A DNA stretch of 64,000 nucleotides from Flavobacterium sp. ov086 (GTDB lineage: Bacteria > Bacteroidota > Bacteroidia > Flavobacteriales > Flavobacteriaceae). The notes beneath the pieces were generated by a model, which saw only the letters and a list, made by a program, of their open reading frames with translations, searched no databases and had not been told where the DNA came from. A program made the position numbers and the translations under genes. Below are positions 1 to 8,751 of this stretch, piece by piece (position 1 is the stretch's first letter; every line of letters starts with the position of its first letter). The stretch is taken from the NCBI RefSeq assembly GCF_900187965.1, contig NZ_FZNL01000002.1, forward strand, positions 248,001 to 312,000, read 5' to 3'.

Positions 1-1707
1 AGAGATAAAGAATCTTATAGTGTTAGATCTCAGGTAAATAGTTTGGTAACCATTTCTCCTTCAAATACTGCAGTTTATAATTTGCCATATGGTGACATTT
101 TAAAAGAAACAAATCAATTTTCTAATGCTTACAACTTCCGTCAGCAATTAAATTTTGATCAGACTTTTAATAAAGTACACGATGTAACTGCAATTGCAGG
201 TATGGAGATTCGTCATTCAAAAATAGAATATGGTGACAATACCCGTTATGGCTGGGATGAGCAAACCTTGTCATTTACCCCAGTAAATCAGGCAGATTTG
301 CTAAAAGTTTACGGATCTGTTTTTGGAGGCTATATGGGATTAAATGATTTCTCTGCAAATCGTGAATTGGTAAACCGTTATGTTTCTTTTTACACAACTG
401 GGGGTTATACTTATGATAGAAGATATTCATTAACAGGAAGTTTGCGTTGGGATCGTTCTAACCTTTGGGGAACAAACAATAAATATCAAAATAAACCAAC
501 GTGGTCTACAGGAGCAGCGTGGAATATTGATAAAGAATCATTCTTTGCAGTCGATTGGATAAACTCACTTAAACTTCGTGCTTCATATGGTATTGGAGGA
601 AATGTTGCCAAAGATGCAGCGCCTTATTTAACAGCTTCTTATTATGCTAACCCAAATGTAGGAGGAAATCAGGGTTATGTTAATTCAAGACCAAATCCGG
701 AATTATCCTGGGAAAAAACAACAACAACGAATATTGGTGTCGATTTTTCATTCTTCAAAAATAGATTAAGCGGAACTTTTGATGTTTACAACAAAAAAGG
801 ACAGGATTTATTAGCAAACAGTAACGGAATCCCAACAGAAGGATTTGGTTATTCTACCTATAAAATAAACAATGGAGAAATGACCAATAAAGGTGTTGAA
901 GCTACTTTAAGAGGAACTATCGTAAAAACAGCTTTTTTCTCTTGGGATGCTTCAGTGCTATATGCCTATAATAAAAACAAAGTCGATTACGTAAAAGTTG
1001 AAGCTCCTGTTTATTATCTGCAGTTAGATGTTCCATATGCGTATCCTAAAGTTGGTAATAATTACAATACAATTTATGGTTACGAATGGGCAGGTTTAAC
1101 TGATAAAGGTTTGCCTCAGGTTTATAATGCAAAAGGCGAAAAAGTAATTTATAATCCGGCAGATTTAAATGCAATTCATGATTATGGTTCAACCGTTCCT
1201 ACACACAGCGGATCATTTCATACGGCTGTAAACTACAAGAATTTCTCACTTTCGGCATTGTTTATCTATGAGTTAGGACATAAAATTAGAAATACATTTT
1301 TACCAATGTTAGAGAATAATTATTCGGCTGGAATAGGTAGTTATGTAACAGATATTACAACTGTAAATAAAAATATCGAAAACCGTTGGCAAAAACCAGG
1401 CGACGAAGCTTTTACAAATATTCCTCGCGCGGTTTACGAGTACGAAGCCGATTTTACATCAGATTCTCGTGACATTTATCGTTATGCAGATATCAATATT
1501 CTTGATGCCTCAAATATCAGATTAAGCAATATTTCTCTTGCTTATAATTTGCCTTCGTCTGTTATAAAAAGAGTAAAATTACAAGATGTTCGCTTCAATC
1601 TGAATGCAGAGAATGTCTATACTTTCGCTAAAAGCAGAGATGCTAAATTCCTTTTAAATGGCTTTCAATCTCCAAGTTTAGTTTTTGGTGTAAACATTAA
1701 CTTCTAA
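1..1707 (+). CDS. SusC/RagA-type TonB-dependent outer-membrane transporter, C-terminal part
   Basis: The reading frame is open from the first base, so the N-terminus (signal peptide, carboxypeptidase-like domain and plug) lies upstream of the window; 568 codons of the beta-barrel remain. What is visible is typical of a SusC barrel: many aromatic, alternating strands, repeated NIGVDFSFFKNRLSGTFD-like strand-turn elements, and an end in FGVNINF with a terminal Phe, as expected for barrel insertion. Family knowledge: such proteins import oligosaccharides or peptides across the outer membrane with TonB energy and a SusD lid. The susD gene follows after 17 bases, so the two are almost certainly co-transcribed. 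The substrate cannot be read from the barrel; the thioredoxin and peptidase genes downstream point to a peptide-like rather than glycan ligand, which is inference. Confidence 0.93.
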   Translation, partial: RDKESYSVRSQVNSLVTISPSNTAVYNLPYGDILKETNQFSNAYNFRQQLNFDQTFNKVHDVTAIAGMEIRHSKIEYGDNTRYGWDEQTLSFTPVNQADLLKVYGSVFGGYMGLNDFSANRELVNRYVSFYTTGGYTYDRRYSLTGSLRWDRSNLWGTNNKYQNKPTWSTGAAWNIDKESFFAVDWINSLKLRASYGIGGNVAKDAAPYLTASYYANPNVGGNQGYVNSRPNPELSWEKTTTTNIGVDFSFFKNRLSGTFDVYNKKGQDLLANSNGIPTEGFGYSTYKINNGEMTNKGVEATLRGTIVKTAFFSWDASVLYAYNKNKVDYVKVEAPVYYLQLDVPYAYPKVGNNYNTIYGYEWAGLTDKGLPQVYNAKGEKVIYNPADLNAIHDYGSTVPTHSGSFHTAVNYKNFSLSALFIYELGHKIRNTFLPMLENNYSAGIGSYVTDITTVNKNIENRWQKPGDEAFTNIPRAVYEYEADFTSDSRDIYRYADINILDASNIRLSNISLAYNLPSSVIKRVKLQDVRFNLNAENVYTFAKSRDAKFLLNGFQSPSLVFGVNINF

Positions 1708-1724
1708 TTTAAAAAAACTACACT

Positions 1725-3131
1725 ATGAAAAATATATATATAAATATACTTTGCATTTTAGCACTAGGATTGGTTTTAGCTTCTTGCTCCAACTATTTAG
1801 ATGATGCGCCAAAAGGATCTAAAATCCCAACAACATTGGCAGATTATGAAGCTTTTCTTCGCGATGAATACACCAATCAAAGCGTAGATATTGCACAAGC
1901 TTCGACTTTGATCAACGATAAGTTTATCGATATTGCAACTCTTGCAGCGCAGCGTTTGACAAAAGCCAACTATATGTGGGATGAATCTGCAGATCGTATC
2001 CAGTTAAACCAAGCAGACGAAAGACAATATTATGGACAATATGCCGGAATTTCGACCTTTAATTTGATTATTGCAAATGCTTTAACAACAACAGAAGCAA
2101 CAGAAGATCAAAAAAGAGCAGTTTGGGCAGAAGCAAAAATTTTACGTGCAATGTCGTACTATAACTTAGTTAATTTTTATACAGATACTTATGTGGCTTC
2201 AACTGCAAAAACAAAATTGTCTGTGCCTTTAATTACAAGTGCCGATATTAATGCGCCAAGCAAACAAGTGACCATTCAGGAATTGTATGATTTTATTTTG
2301 AACGATGTAAAAGATGCATTGCCTTATTTACCAAAAGTTTCTCAAACAGCTTTGCATCCAAATTTAGGAGCAGGTTATGCATTTTATTCCCGCGTTTATT
2401 TGCAAATGAATAATTATACAGAAGCCTTGAAATACGCTGATTTGGCTTTGGCCGAAAATAATAAACTGTACGATTGGGTTGCTTATTACAATGCTAATAA
2501 AGCGATAATTGATATTCCTAATTCTTATACTGCAACGCCATCTCCAATGGGATATGACTATGTTGAGAATTACACATACCGTCATGGCGAAAGAACCTAT
2601 TTGTCTACAGAATACAGTATTCCGGTAGAACGCGCACAACGTTTTGAAGCTGGAGATGTTCGTTTTAAATCCCGTTGGAAACTGAGAACAGTTGGTGCCG
2701 ATACGTATTACAGAAGAACCTTGTCAGGAATGTTTAATTATGGCGGAATCACAACTGTAGAAGTTTATTTGATTAAAGCAGAATGTCTGGCTCGTGCAGG
2801 ACAAATCAGTGATGCATTAGACGTTTTAAATAAAGTACGTAAAACGCGTATTGAACCATCTGCTTATCAGGATATTGTAACTGCAGATAAAACAGTTGCC
2901 CTAAACGCTATTTTCAAAACGAAGTATAATGAACTTATCCTGACCATTATTCCTTTTGCAGATGCACGTCGTTTAAATGCTGAAGGCACATATAAATTGA
3001 GTTTGTCAAAAACTGCTGGTGGAGTAAATTACGCATTAGCAACAGATTCTCATTTATGGACAATGCCATTTCCTCAAGGAGCTACAAAAAATCCAGGAAA
3101 CGGAACTATAACTCAAAACGTAGCAAAATAA
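1725..3131 (+). CDS. SusD/RagB-type outer-membrane lipoprotein
   Basis: The 468-residue protein starts with a lipoprotein signal (LGLVLASC, Cys at about residue 21) followed by the SNYLDDAPKGS segment seen at the mature N-terminus of SusD-like proteins. Helical TPR-like repeats in the middle (AEAKILRAMSYYNLVNFY; YSRVYLQMNNYTEALKYADLAL) and the C-terminal EVYLIKAECLARAG and NELILT segments are the usual SusD/RagB pattern. It would cap the SusC barrel encoded just upstream and bind the ligand at the cell surface. The size is slightly below the usual 500-600 residues, as in RagB-type peptide binders. A terminator-like hairpin follows within 10 bases of the stop codon. Confidence 0.93.
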   Translation: MKNIYINILCILALGLVLASCSNYLDDAPKGSKIPTTLADYEAFLRDEYTNQSVDIAQASTLINDKFIDIATLAAQRLTKANYMWDESADRIQLNQADERQYYGQYAGISTFNLIIANALTTTEATEDQKRAVWAEAKILRAMSYYNLVNFYTDTYVASTAKTKLSVPLITSADINAPSKQVTIQELYDFILNDVKDALPYLPKVSQTALHPNLGAGYAFYSRVYLQMNNYTEALKYADLALAENNKLYDWVAYYNANKAIIDIPNSYTATPSPMGYDYVENYTYRHGERTYLSTEYSIPVERAQRFEAGDVRFKSRWKLRTVGADTYYRRTLSGMFNYGGITTVEVYLIKAECLARAGQISDALDVLNKVRKTRIEPSAYQDIVTADKTVALNAIFKTKYNELILTIIPFADARRLNAEGTYKLSLSKTAGGVNYALATDSHLWTMPFPQGATKNPGNGTITQNVAK

Positions 3132-3138
3132 AAACTTT

Positions 3139-3180
3139 AAAGCTTCCTGATTAGGACTTTCGAAAAGGAAGCTTTTATTT
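3139..3180 (+). terminator. Hairpin after susD
   Basis: A 10-bp perfect stem (AAAGCTTCCT, 3139-3148, with AGGAAGCTTT, 3166-3175) and a 17-base loop are followed by TATTTAAAA. It lies between susD and the first thioredoxin gene. It could be a terminator or an attenuator that lowers expression of the downstream genes relative to susCD. Confidence 0.6.
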
Positions 3181-3198
3181 AAAATATCAATCAAAAAA

Positions 3199-4401
3199 AT
3201 GAATACAATTAAATTTAAAGTAATTGGATTATGCATCTGTTTATTTGCATTTTCCAACAACACTCAGGCGCAAAAGAAAAAGCCTGTAATTGCAGCGGCA
3301 ACCTCTTATAATCTTGAGGGAAATATAAAAGGACTTGAAGACGGAACAACTATAAAATTAATTCCCGGAGCAACACATTCATCGGAGTCTGCAGTTGCTG
3401 AAACTACTATTAAAGACGGTAAATTTACTTTTGCAGGAAAATTAAATGAACCTCGTTTGTTTTATCTTGAGTTTGGCAAAAACAAAGGATATATTGCGAT
3501 TTTAGTCGAAAATTCTAAAATAAAATTAACAGCAGATGCTGAAGTTTCAAAACAGGAAGATGAGAGAATTACTTTTAAAAACGAAGTGATTACAGGTTCT
3601 AAATCGAACGATTATTACAAAAAGCAAACTGCATTTAAAGAAGAATTAAACAAAGATTACCAAGACTATCATAAAGGAACCGAAGAGCTTTCAAAATCAT
3701 ATTCTAAAGCCAGGACAACAGGTGATAAAAAAGTAATGGACTCTATTGGTAATACACCAGAATGGAAAACTTTTGAAGCAAAAGAAAAAGCATTTTTCAC
3801 AAAAGTACAGTCAAGTTCTGAGGATTTAATTTCCAGGCACAAAGCAACTTGGTGGGGACCTTTTTTTATGATGACCCAGTACAGTTATTTTACTCCGGAT
3901 CAAAAGCCAGTTTTTGAGCAATTTTCACAAGAGGCTAAAAAGAGTTACTATGGACAATTGGTAGATAAAGATTTAAATCCAAAATCTTTAATTGGGAGCA
4001 GTATTGCCAATTTCAAACTAAACGATAAAGATGGTAAACCGCTAAGCGTAAAAGAAATTGTTGCAGAAAAAAAATACATTTTAATTGATTTTTGGGCATC
4101 GTGGTGCGCACCTTGCCGTAAAGAAATTCCAAATTTGAAAACCGCATACGCCAATTATGCTGAAAAAGGATTTGAAGTTTTGAGTATTTCCATTGATAAA
4201 GATCAAAAAGCGTGGCTTAAAGCTTTAGGGCAGGAAAATATGCAATGGCATAATCTTTTAGATGATAATAAAGTGAGTAATGCATTTAATGTTAAAACAA
4301 TTCCGGCTACTTATTTAGTAGATAGTAAAGGTATTATAATAGGTGATAATTTAAGAGGTGCAGCATTAGAAGAAAAATTAAAAGAATTATTCAAATCGTA
4401 A
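3199..4401 (+). CDS. TlpA-family thioredoxin with N-terminal DUF4369 domain
   Basis: The 400-residue protein has a type I signal peptide ending near NNTQAQ (residues 1-25). A beta-rich DUF4369-like domain (about 35-130) and a charged helical linker come before a thioredoxin fold (about 255-400). The active site is WASWCAPC, with Cys303 and Cys306, and the cis-proline region is TIPATYL. Such proteins sit in the periplasm and reduce or isomerise disulfides, drawing electrons from a CcdA/DsbD membrane protein; a DsbD gene is 4.3 kb downstream on the same strand. A paralogue follows directly. The partner protein or substrate is unknown. Confidence 0.92.
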   Translation: MNTIKFKVIGLCICLFAFSNNTQAQKKKPVIAAATSYNLEGNIKGLEDGTTIKLIPGATHSSESAVAETTIKDGKFTFAGKLNEPRLFYLEFGKNKGYIAILVENSKIKLTADAEVSKQEDERITFKNEVITGSKSNDYYKKQTAFKEELNKDYQDYHKGTEELSKSYSKARTTGDKKVMDSIGNTPEWKTFEAKEKAFFTKVQSSSEDLISRHKATWWGPFFMMTQYSYFTPDQKPVFEQFSQEAKKSYYGQLVDKDLNPKSLIGSSIANFKLNDKDGKPLSVKEIVAEKKYILIDFWASWCAPCRKEIPNLKTAYANYAEKGFEVLSISIDKDQKAWLKALGQENMQWHNLLDDNKVSNAFNVKTIPATYLVDSKGIIIGDNLRGAALEEKLKELFKS

Positions 4402-4454
4402 TTAGCAATTAAAAATTTAAAACACGAAGATTTACATAGCGATGTGAATTTAAA

Positions 4455-4486
4455 GCTATAGAAAGCCTTTTTAAGTTTTCTATAGC
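4455..4486 (+). terminator. Hairpin between the two thioredoxin genes
   Basis: A 10-bp perfect stem (GCTATAGAAA, 4455-4464, with TTTCTATAGC, 4477-4486) has a 12-base loop. The downstream run is mixed (AGGTGTTTTTAAAA) and not a clean U-tract, so termination is only likely. Confidence 0.45.
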
Positions 4487-4546
4487 CAGATTACTAGGTG
4501 TTTTTAAAAAAAATCCACAGACTTTAAAAAATAAAAAAATAGCAAT

Positions 4547-5680
4547 ATGAAAAATACAATCTTTAAATCGGGTTTAGTGGCATTGGCGCTTATAACCACA
4601 ATTACCTCTTGTTCTAAAAAAGAAGGTTTTACAATCAACGGTACCATTGCCGGATTAGATAAAGGAATGGTTTATCTGGAAAAGACAGATGAAAAAGGCG
4701 ACAAAAAAATAACAGACTCAGCACAAATAGTAGGCGGAGCCTTTGCATTTGAAGGGAAAGCTGAAGAACCTTTGTTATATAGTATTAAATTGAAAGGACA
4801 GGAGTATGGTATTTTTCTTTTATTAGATAACGAGGAAATTAAAATCGAAGCTAAAAAAGATTCTATTTACAAAGCTAAAATTACCGGAGCGACTCAAAAC
4901 GAAATTTATCGATCTTATTATGATAATGAATTCAAAGAAATACAAAAAATAGCTGGTCCGATTTATAAATTATCTGACTCATTACAACAAAATGGCAAAG
5001 TAAAATTAACTACGGAACAACAAACCATGATGGACAAAAAGTGGAAAGACCTTTCTGCTTTTGCTGATGGTTTAACAGATAAATATATCATAAAGAATAA
5101 AGATAAAATTGGCGCAGCTTTAGTAATCAGCGATCGTATTGTATCATACGGAACGCCTGAACAATTGAAAAAATACTACGCTGTTTTGTCTCCTGAGATT
5201 CAAAAATCATTTTACGGAAAACAATTAAAAGCAACAATCGATCTTAATGAGAAAACTGCAATCGGGGCAATGGCTCCTGAATTTTCGCAAATAGATGTTA
5301 ACGGAAAAGAGATTAAATTATCAGATTATAAGGGGAAATATGTTCTTGTTGACTTCTGGGCAAGCTGGTGTGGACCATGCCGAAAAGAAAATCCAAACGT
5401 AGTTTTGGCTTACAAAACATATCACGAGAAAGGATTTAATGTTTTAGGAGTTTCATTGGATGATAAAAAGAAGCTTTGGGAAAAAGCAATCGAAAAAGAC
5501 GGCTTAACCTGGACACACGTTTCAGACTTAAAAGGATGGAAAAATGATGTTGCCGTTTTATATGGTGTAAAACTAGTACCAACAAATTATTTGATTGGTC
5601 CTGACGGAAAAATCATAGCTAAAAACCTTAGAGAAGCAGAACTTCAATCTAAATTGAAAGAGATTTTCAGTAAATCATAA
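4547..5680 (+). CDS. TlpA-family thioredoxin lipoprotein with DUF4369 domain
   Basis: This 377-residue protein is a paralogue of the preceding gene but carries a lipoprotein signal (ITTITSC, Cys at about residue 22), so it should be membrane-anchored. A DUF4369-like domain spans about 28-120, then a helical segment. The thioredoxin domain is about 235-377, with active site WASWCGPC (Cys275 and Cys278) and cis-proline VPTNYL. WCGPC is the classical thioredoxin motif and differs from the WCAPC of its neighbour, so the two may have different redox potentials. It probably receives electrons from the DsbD encoded downstream. The target is unknown. Confidence 0.92.
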   Translation: MKNTIFKSGLVALALITTITSCSKKEGFTINGTIAGLDKGMVYLEKTDEKGDKKITDSAQIVGGAFAFEGKAEEPLLYSIKLKGQEYGIFLLLDNEEIKIEAKKDSIYKAKITGATQNEIYRSYYDNEFKEIQKIAGPIYKLSDSLQQNGKVKLTTEQQTMMDKKWKDLSAFADGLTDKYIIKNKDKIGAALVISDRIVSYGTPEQLKKYYAVLSPEIQKSFYGKQLKATIDLNEKTAIGAMAPEFSQIDVNGKEIKLSDYKGKYVLVDFWASWCGPCRKENPNVVLAYKTYHEKGFNVLGVSLDDKKKLWEKAIEKDGLTWTHVSDLKGWKNDVAVLYGVKLVPTNYLIGPDGKIIAKNLREAELQSKLKEIFSKS

Positions 5681-5689
5681 TAAATCCTC

Positions 5690-5816
5690 AACGCATAGAA
5701 ACTTAGTTTTTAGTTTAAATTAAAAATTAAAAAGAACTCTGACAAAGCATTGCTATGTTTGTTTAAACAAGTGAAGCGCTTTTTTTAGGTCTGTAATAGC
5801 TATTTTTCTATGCGTT
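5690..5816 (+). repeat. 12-bp perfect inverted repeat flanking the gap between thioredoxin and M16 genes
   Basis: AACGCATAGAAA at 5690-5701 is the exact reverse complement of TTTCTATGCGTT at 5805-5816; the arms are 103 bases apart. The left arm begins ten bases after the TlpA stop codon and the right arm ends 27 bases before the M16 start. The role is unknown: it could be a long-range RNA stem, the ends of a tiny mobile repeat, or a regulator site. Confidence 0.5.
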
Positions 5817-5843
5817 AAAATTATTTAATCCCAATTACAAAAA

Positions 5844-8633
5844 ATGAAAAAGTATATCTTTCTGGGCTATTGCTCACTAGCTTTCTGTACCCTAATTTCA
5901 GCGCAAAGTAAATCTGTTAACTTTAAGAAAATAAAAGAGTTAGGTGGAATTGAAGAGTATTTGTACCAGCCCAACGGGATGAATGTTTTGCTCTTGCAGG
6001 ACAACGCCTCGCCGGTTGCAACGGTGCAAATTGTCTATCGTGTGGGTTCTAAAAATGAAGTTTTAGGAAACACAGGATCAACGCATCTTTTAGAGCATTT
6101 GATGTTCAAAGGAACAGCGACTTTCAACAAAAAGAAAGGAAGCAGCATTACTGATGTCCTGCAAAATACCGGAGCACAATTAAATGCTACAACCTGGTAC
6201 GATCGTACCAACTATTTTGAAACCCTGCCAAGTGATAAAATTGGTTTAGCGTTACAAATTGAAGCAGACAGAATGCGAAATTCGTTATTATTAAAAGAAG
6301 ATAAAGAAGCTGAAATGACAGTGGTCCGTAACGAATTCGAGCGTGGCGAAAACGACCCGAACAGTTTGTTAGATAAGGAAATCTGGGCAGCAGCTTATAT
6401 TGCGCATCCGTACCATCATTCGACCATTGGATGGAAATCAGATATAGAAAAAGCACCAATCGAAGTATTACGTAATTTCTACAATACCTATTATTGGCCT
6501 GATAATGCAACTTTAACTATTATTGGAGATTTCAAAAAAGAAAATATATTCGAATTAATCGAGCAGTATTTCGGTAAAATTACCAAAGCACCAAAGGTTA
6601 TACCACAGCCGTATACAGAAGAGCCTCAGCAATATGGGCCTCGTAAAATAGTGGTGAAAAAAAACGGAGAATTAGGTGTTGTGAACAAAGCCTATAAAAT
6701 TCCCGGAGCTTTGCATGAAGATTTACCGGCTTTGAATATTTTAGGCGAAATCATTGGTTCCGGACCATCAGCGATTTTAAATAAAATCTTTGTAGATACC
6801 CGTTTGGGAATTTACACTTATGCGAGTGCTACAAATTTTAAAGAAGTTGGACTCTTTACAATTGGAGTTGGTTTTCCAACCACTTCTAAACATGAAGATA
6901 TTGACACGAAAATAAGCGAAGTGGTCGCTAAAATTCAGAAAGAAGGCGTGACTCAGGATGAGGTAAATCGTGTTGTGGCCAAAATCAGCGCACAAACTAT
7001 TTTAGCTCGTGACGGTTCGGGAGTTATTGCATCTGAATTGAACGAAGCCATTGCGGCCGGAGATTGGACGGATTATATTACAGGAGTAGAGAGATTGAAG
7101 AAAGTTACTCCTGCAGATGTTTTGCGTGTCGCTCAAAAATATTTAGTTGAAGACCAAAGTACGACCGGGTATTTTATTCCCAAGCAAGCTGGTGCACAAA
7201 ATAAAGATGCGGCTCAAGCCAATAACTTTATGCCTGAAAATGGACCTTTTTATTACAGAGATCCAAAACACGGAGACGATCACCAAGAAACTGCTGAATC
7301 CATTTCATCAGAACAAACAAATAGTAAGAAAGTAATAGTAGGCGAGAATGTAATCGAAAAAACAGCTTCGGGGTATAAAAGAGAAAAAGTAGCAGGAATT
7401 GATGTGGTTTCAGTTAAAACTTCGGCTAAGGATTTCGTGACCGTTGCAGCAAGTATTTCATTAGGAAACTATGCAAACGAAACAAAAAACACAATCATTT
7501 CGTCATTAACGGCATCTCTGTTATCTAAAGGAACAACACTTAATGACAAGTTTAAATTCTCTGAAAAACTACAAAAATTAGGCGTAAACATCAATATAGG
7601 TGCTTCAAATACAAAAATCAATATTGGTTTTAAGTGTTTGAAAAAAGATCTGGATCAGGTAATTATTCTTTTAGCAGAAGAATTACGTTCACCATTATTT
7701 GATACAAAAGAATTTGAGAATTTAAAGCAACAATTCATCGGAAACACACAACAAAGTTTAAATGATCCAAACGAGAGAGGAAGTATTGCTTTGTCGCAGG
7801 CTATTTATCCAAAAGCAAATCCAAATTACAGTTTGAGTGTTGAAGAAGATTTAGCCAACATTAAAAATGCAACTCTGGATGAGGTTAAAGCTTTTCATAA
7901 AAAATACTTTGGACCGGCATCGATGCACTTGGTAATTGTGGGAGATACTGAAGGAGCGAACTTAAAGGCATCCTTAGAGAAATCATTCAAAAACTGGAGC
8001 GGTGGAGTTGTAGAAAACATGAAGATTGAAGAAGCTGTGAAATCGTCCTCAAAAACAGAAGTCATTACCATTGCTGAAAAACCAAGCGCCGAATTATTCA
8101 TCGGACAATACACAGGTTTAAAAAGAGCAGATGCGGATTATATTCCGTTTTATATTGCCAATTATACTTTAGGTGCTGGTTTTGCTGGCCGTTTGATGCA
8201 GACGGTTCGTGATAATGATGGTTTAACTTATAATATTTCATCCGGTTTGGGAGGCAATATTGCGACTGGAGGTTATTGGTTTGTTAATGCATCATTTAAT
8301 CCAACTTTATTTCAAAAAGGATTGGATGCCACTATGGTTCAGGTTAAAAAATGGGTAAATGACGGAATAACTTTAGAGGAATTAGAAAACAAGAAAACCA
8401 ATTTAATTGGAAGTTTTAAAGTTGGAATGTCTACTACAAACGGAATGACCAGAACGATTTTAAGTTTTGTAGAAAGAGGTTTGGAACCAAATTATATAGA
8501 ACAATATCCAAGAGATATAGAAAAAGCAACACTTGAACAAGTTAATAATGCGATTAAAAAATACATTCAGCTGGATAAAATGATTGTTATAAAAGCTGGT
8601 TCACTTGATAAGGACGGTAATCCTTTACAATAA
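5844..8633 (+). CDS. Periplasmic M16-family (pitrilysin/insulinase) metallopeptidase, two-domain form
   Basis: The 929-residue protein starts with a signal peptide (cleavage near LISAQS, residue 20). The first M16 domain carries the inverted zinc motif HLLEH (His81, Glu84, His85) with the likely third ligand Glu164 in VVRNEFERGE. A middle domain follows, then a linker at about 440-500. A second M16 half (about 500-929) lacks HxxEH and has the R/Y-type clamp region (AGFAGRLMQTVRDNDGLTYN). This is the usual catalytic plus non-catalytic arrangement of two-domain bacterial M16 peptidases, which cut short peptides enclosed in a clamshell. The position after SusCD and two thioredoxins suggests degradation of imported peptides, possibly after disulfide reduction (inference). 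Confidence 0.93.
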   Translation: MKKYIFLGYCSLAFCTLISAQSKSVNFKKIKELGGIEEYLYQPNGMNVLLLQDNASPVATVQIVYRVGSKNEVLGNTGSTHLLEHLMFKGTATFNKKKGSSITDVLQNTGAQLNATTWYDRTNYFETLPSDKIGLALQIEADRMRNSLLLKEDKEAEMTVVRNEFERGENDPNSLLDKEIWAAAYIAHPYHHSTIGWKSDIEKAPIEVLRNFYNTYYWPDNATLTIIGDFKKENIFELIEQYFGKITKAPKVIPQPYTEEPQQYGPRKIVVKKNGELGVVNKAYKIPGALHEDLPALNILGEIIGSGPSAILNKIFVDTRLGIYTYASATNFKEVGLFTIGVGFPTTSKHEDIDTKISEVVAKIQKEGVTQDEVNRVVAKISAQTILARDGSGVIASELNEAIAAGDWTDYITGVERLKKVTPADVLRVAQKYLVEDQSTTGYFIPKQAGAQNKDAAQANNFMPENGPFYYRDPKHGDDHQETAESISSEQTNSKKVIVGENVIEKTASGYKREKVAGIDVVSVKTSAKDFVTVAASISLGNYANETKNTIISSLTASLLSKGTTLNDKFKFSEKLQKLGVNINIGASNTKINIGFKCLKKDLDQVIILLAEELRSPLFDTKEFENLKQQFIGNTQQSLNDPNERGSIALSQAIYPKANPNYSLSVEEDLANIKNATLDEVKAFHKKYFGPASMHLVIVGDTEGANLKASLEKSFKNWSGGVVENMKIEEAVKSSSKTEVITIAEKPSAELFIGQYTGLKRADADYIPFYIANYTLGAGFAGRLMQTVRDNDGLTYNISSGLGGNIATGGYWFVNASFNPTLFQKGLDATMVQVKKWVNDGITLEELENKKTNLIGSFKVGMSTTNGMTRTILSFVERGLEPNYIEQYPRDIEKATLEQVNNAIKKYIQLDKMIVIKAGSLDKDGNPLQ

Positions 8634-8701
8634 ATTTTAATAGTCGTCTTTCATCATTTTTATTTGGAATTGAATTAGTTATTATTTCTGTGAAAGACCT
8701 T

Positions 8702-8731
8702 AAAGAGCTGTTTGCCGACAGCTCTTTTTTT
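8702..8731 (+). terminator. Intrinsic terminator upstream of the dsbD-like gene
   Basis: A 10-bp perfect stem (AAAGAGCTGT, 8702-8711, with ACAGCTCTTT, 8718-8727) with a 6-base TTGCCG loop runs straight into a T-tract. It ends 20 bases before the next start codon, so the downstream gene either has a promoter before the hairpin or relies on read-through. Confidence 0.8.
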
Positions 8732-8751
8732 AAAATATCAAATCAAAAAAA

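Noticed and set aside
2364..2639. Reverse-strand open frame inside susD, and many similar frames inside other genes
   Set aside because: They overlap well-supported genes in other frames, lack starts with plausible context and encode no recognisable protein.
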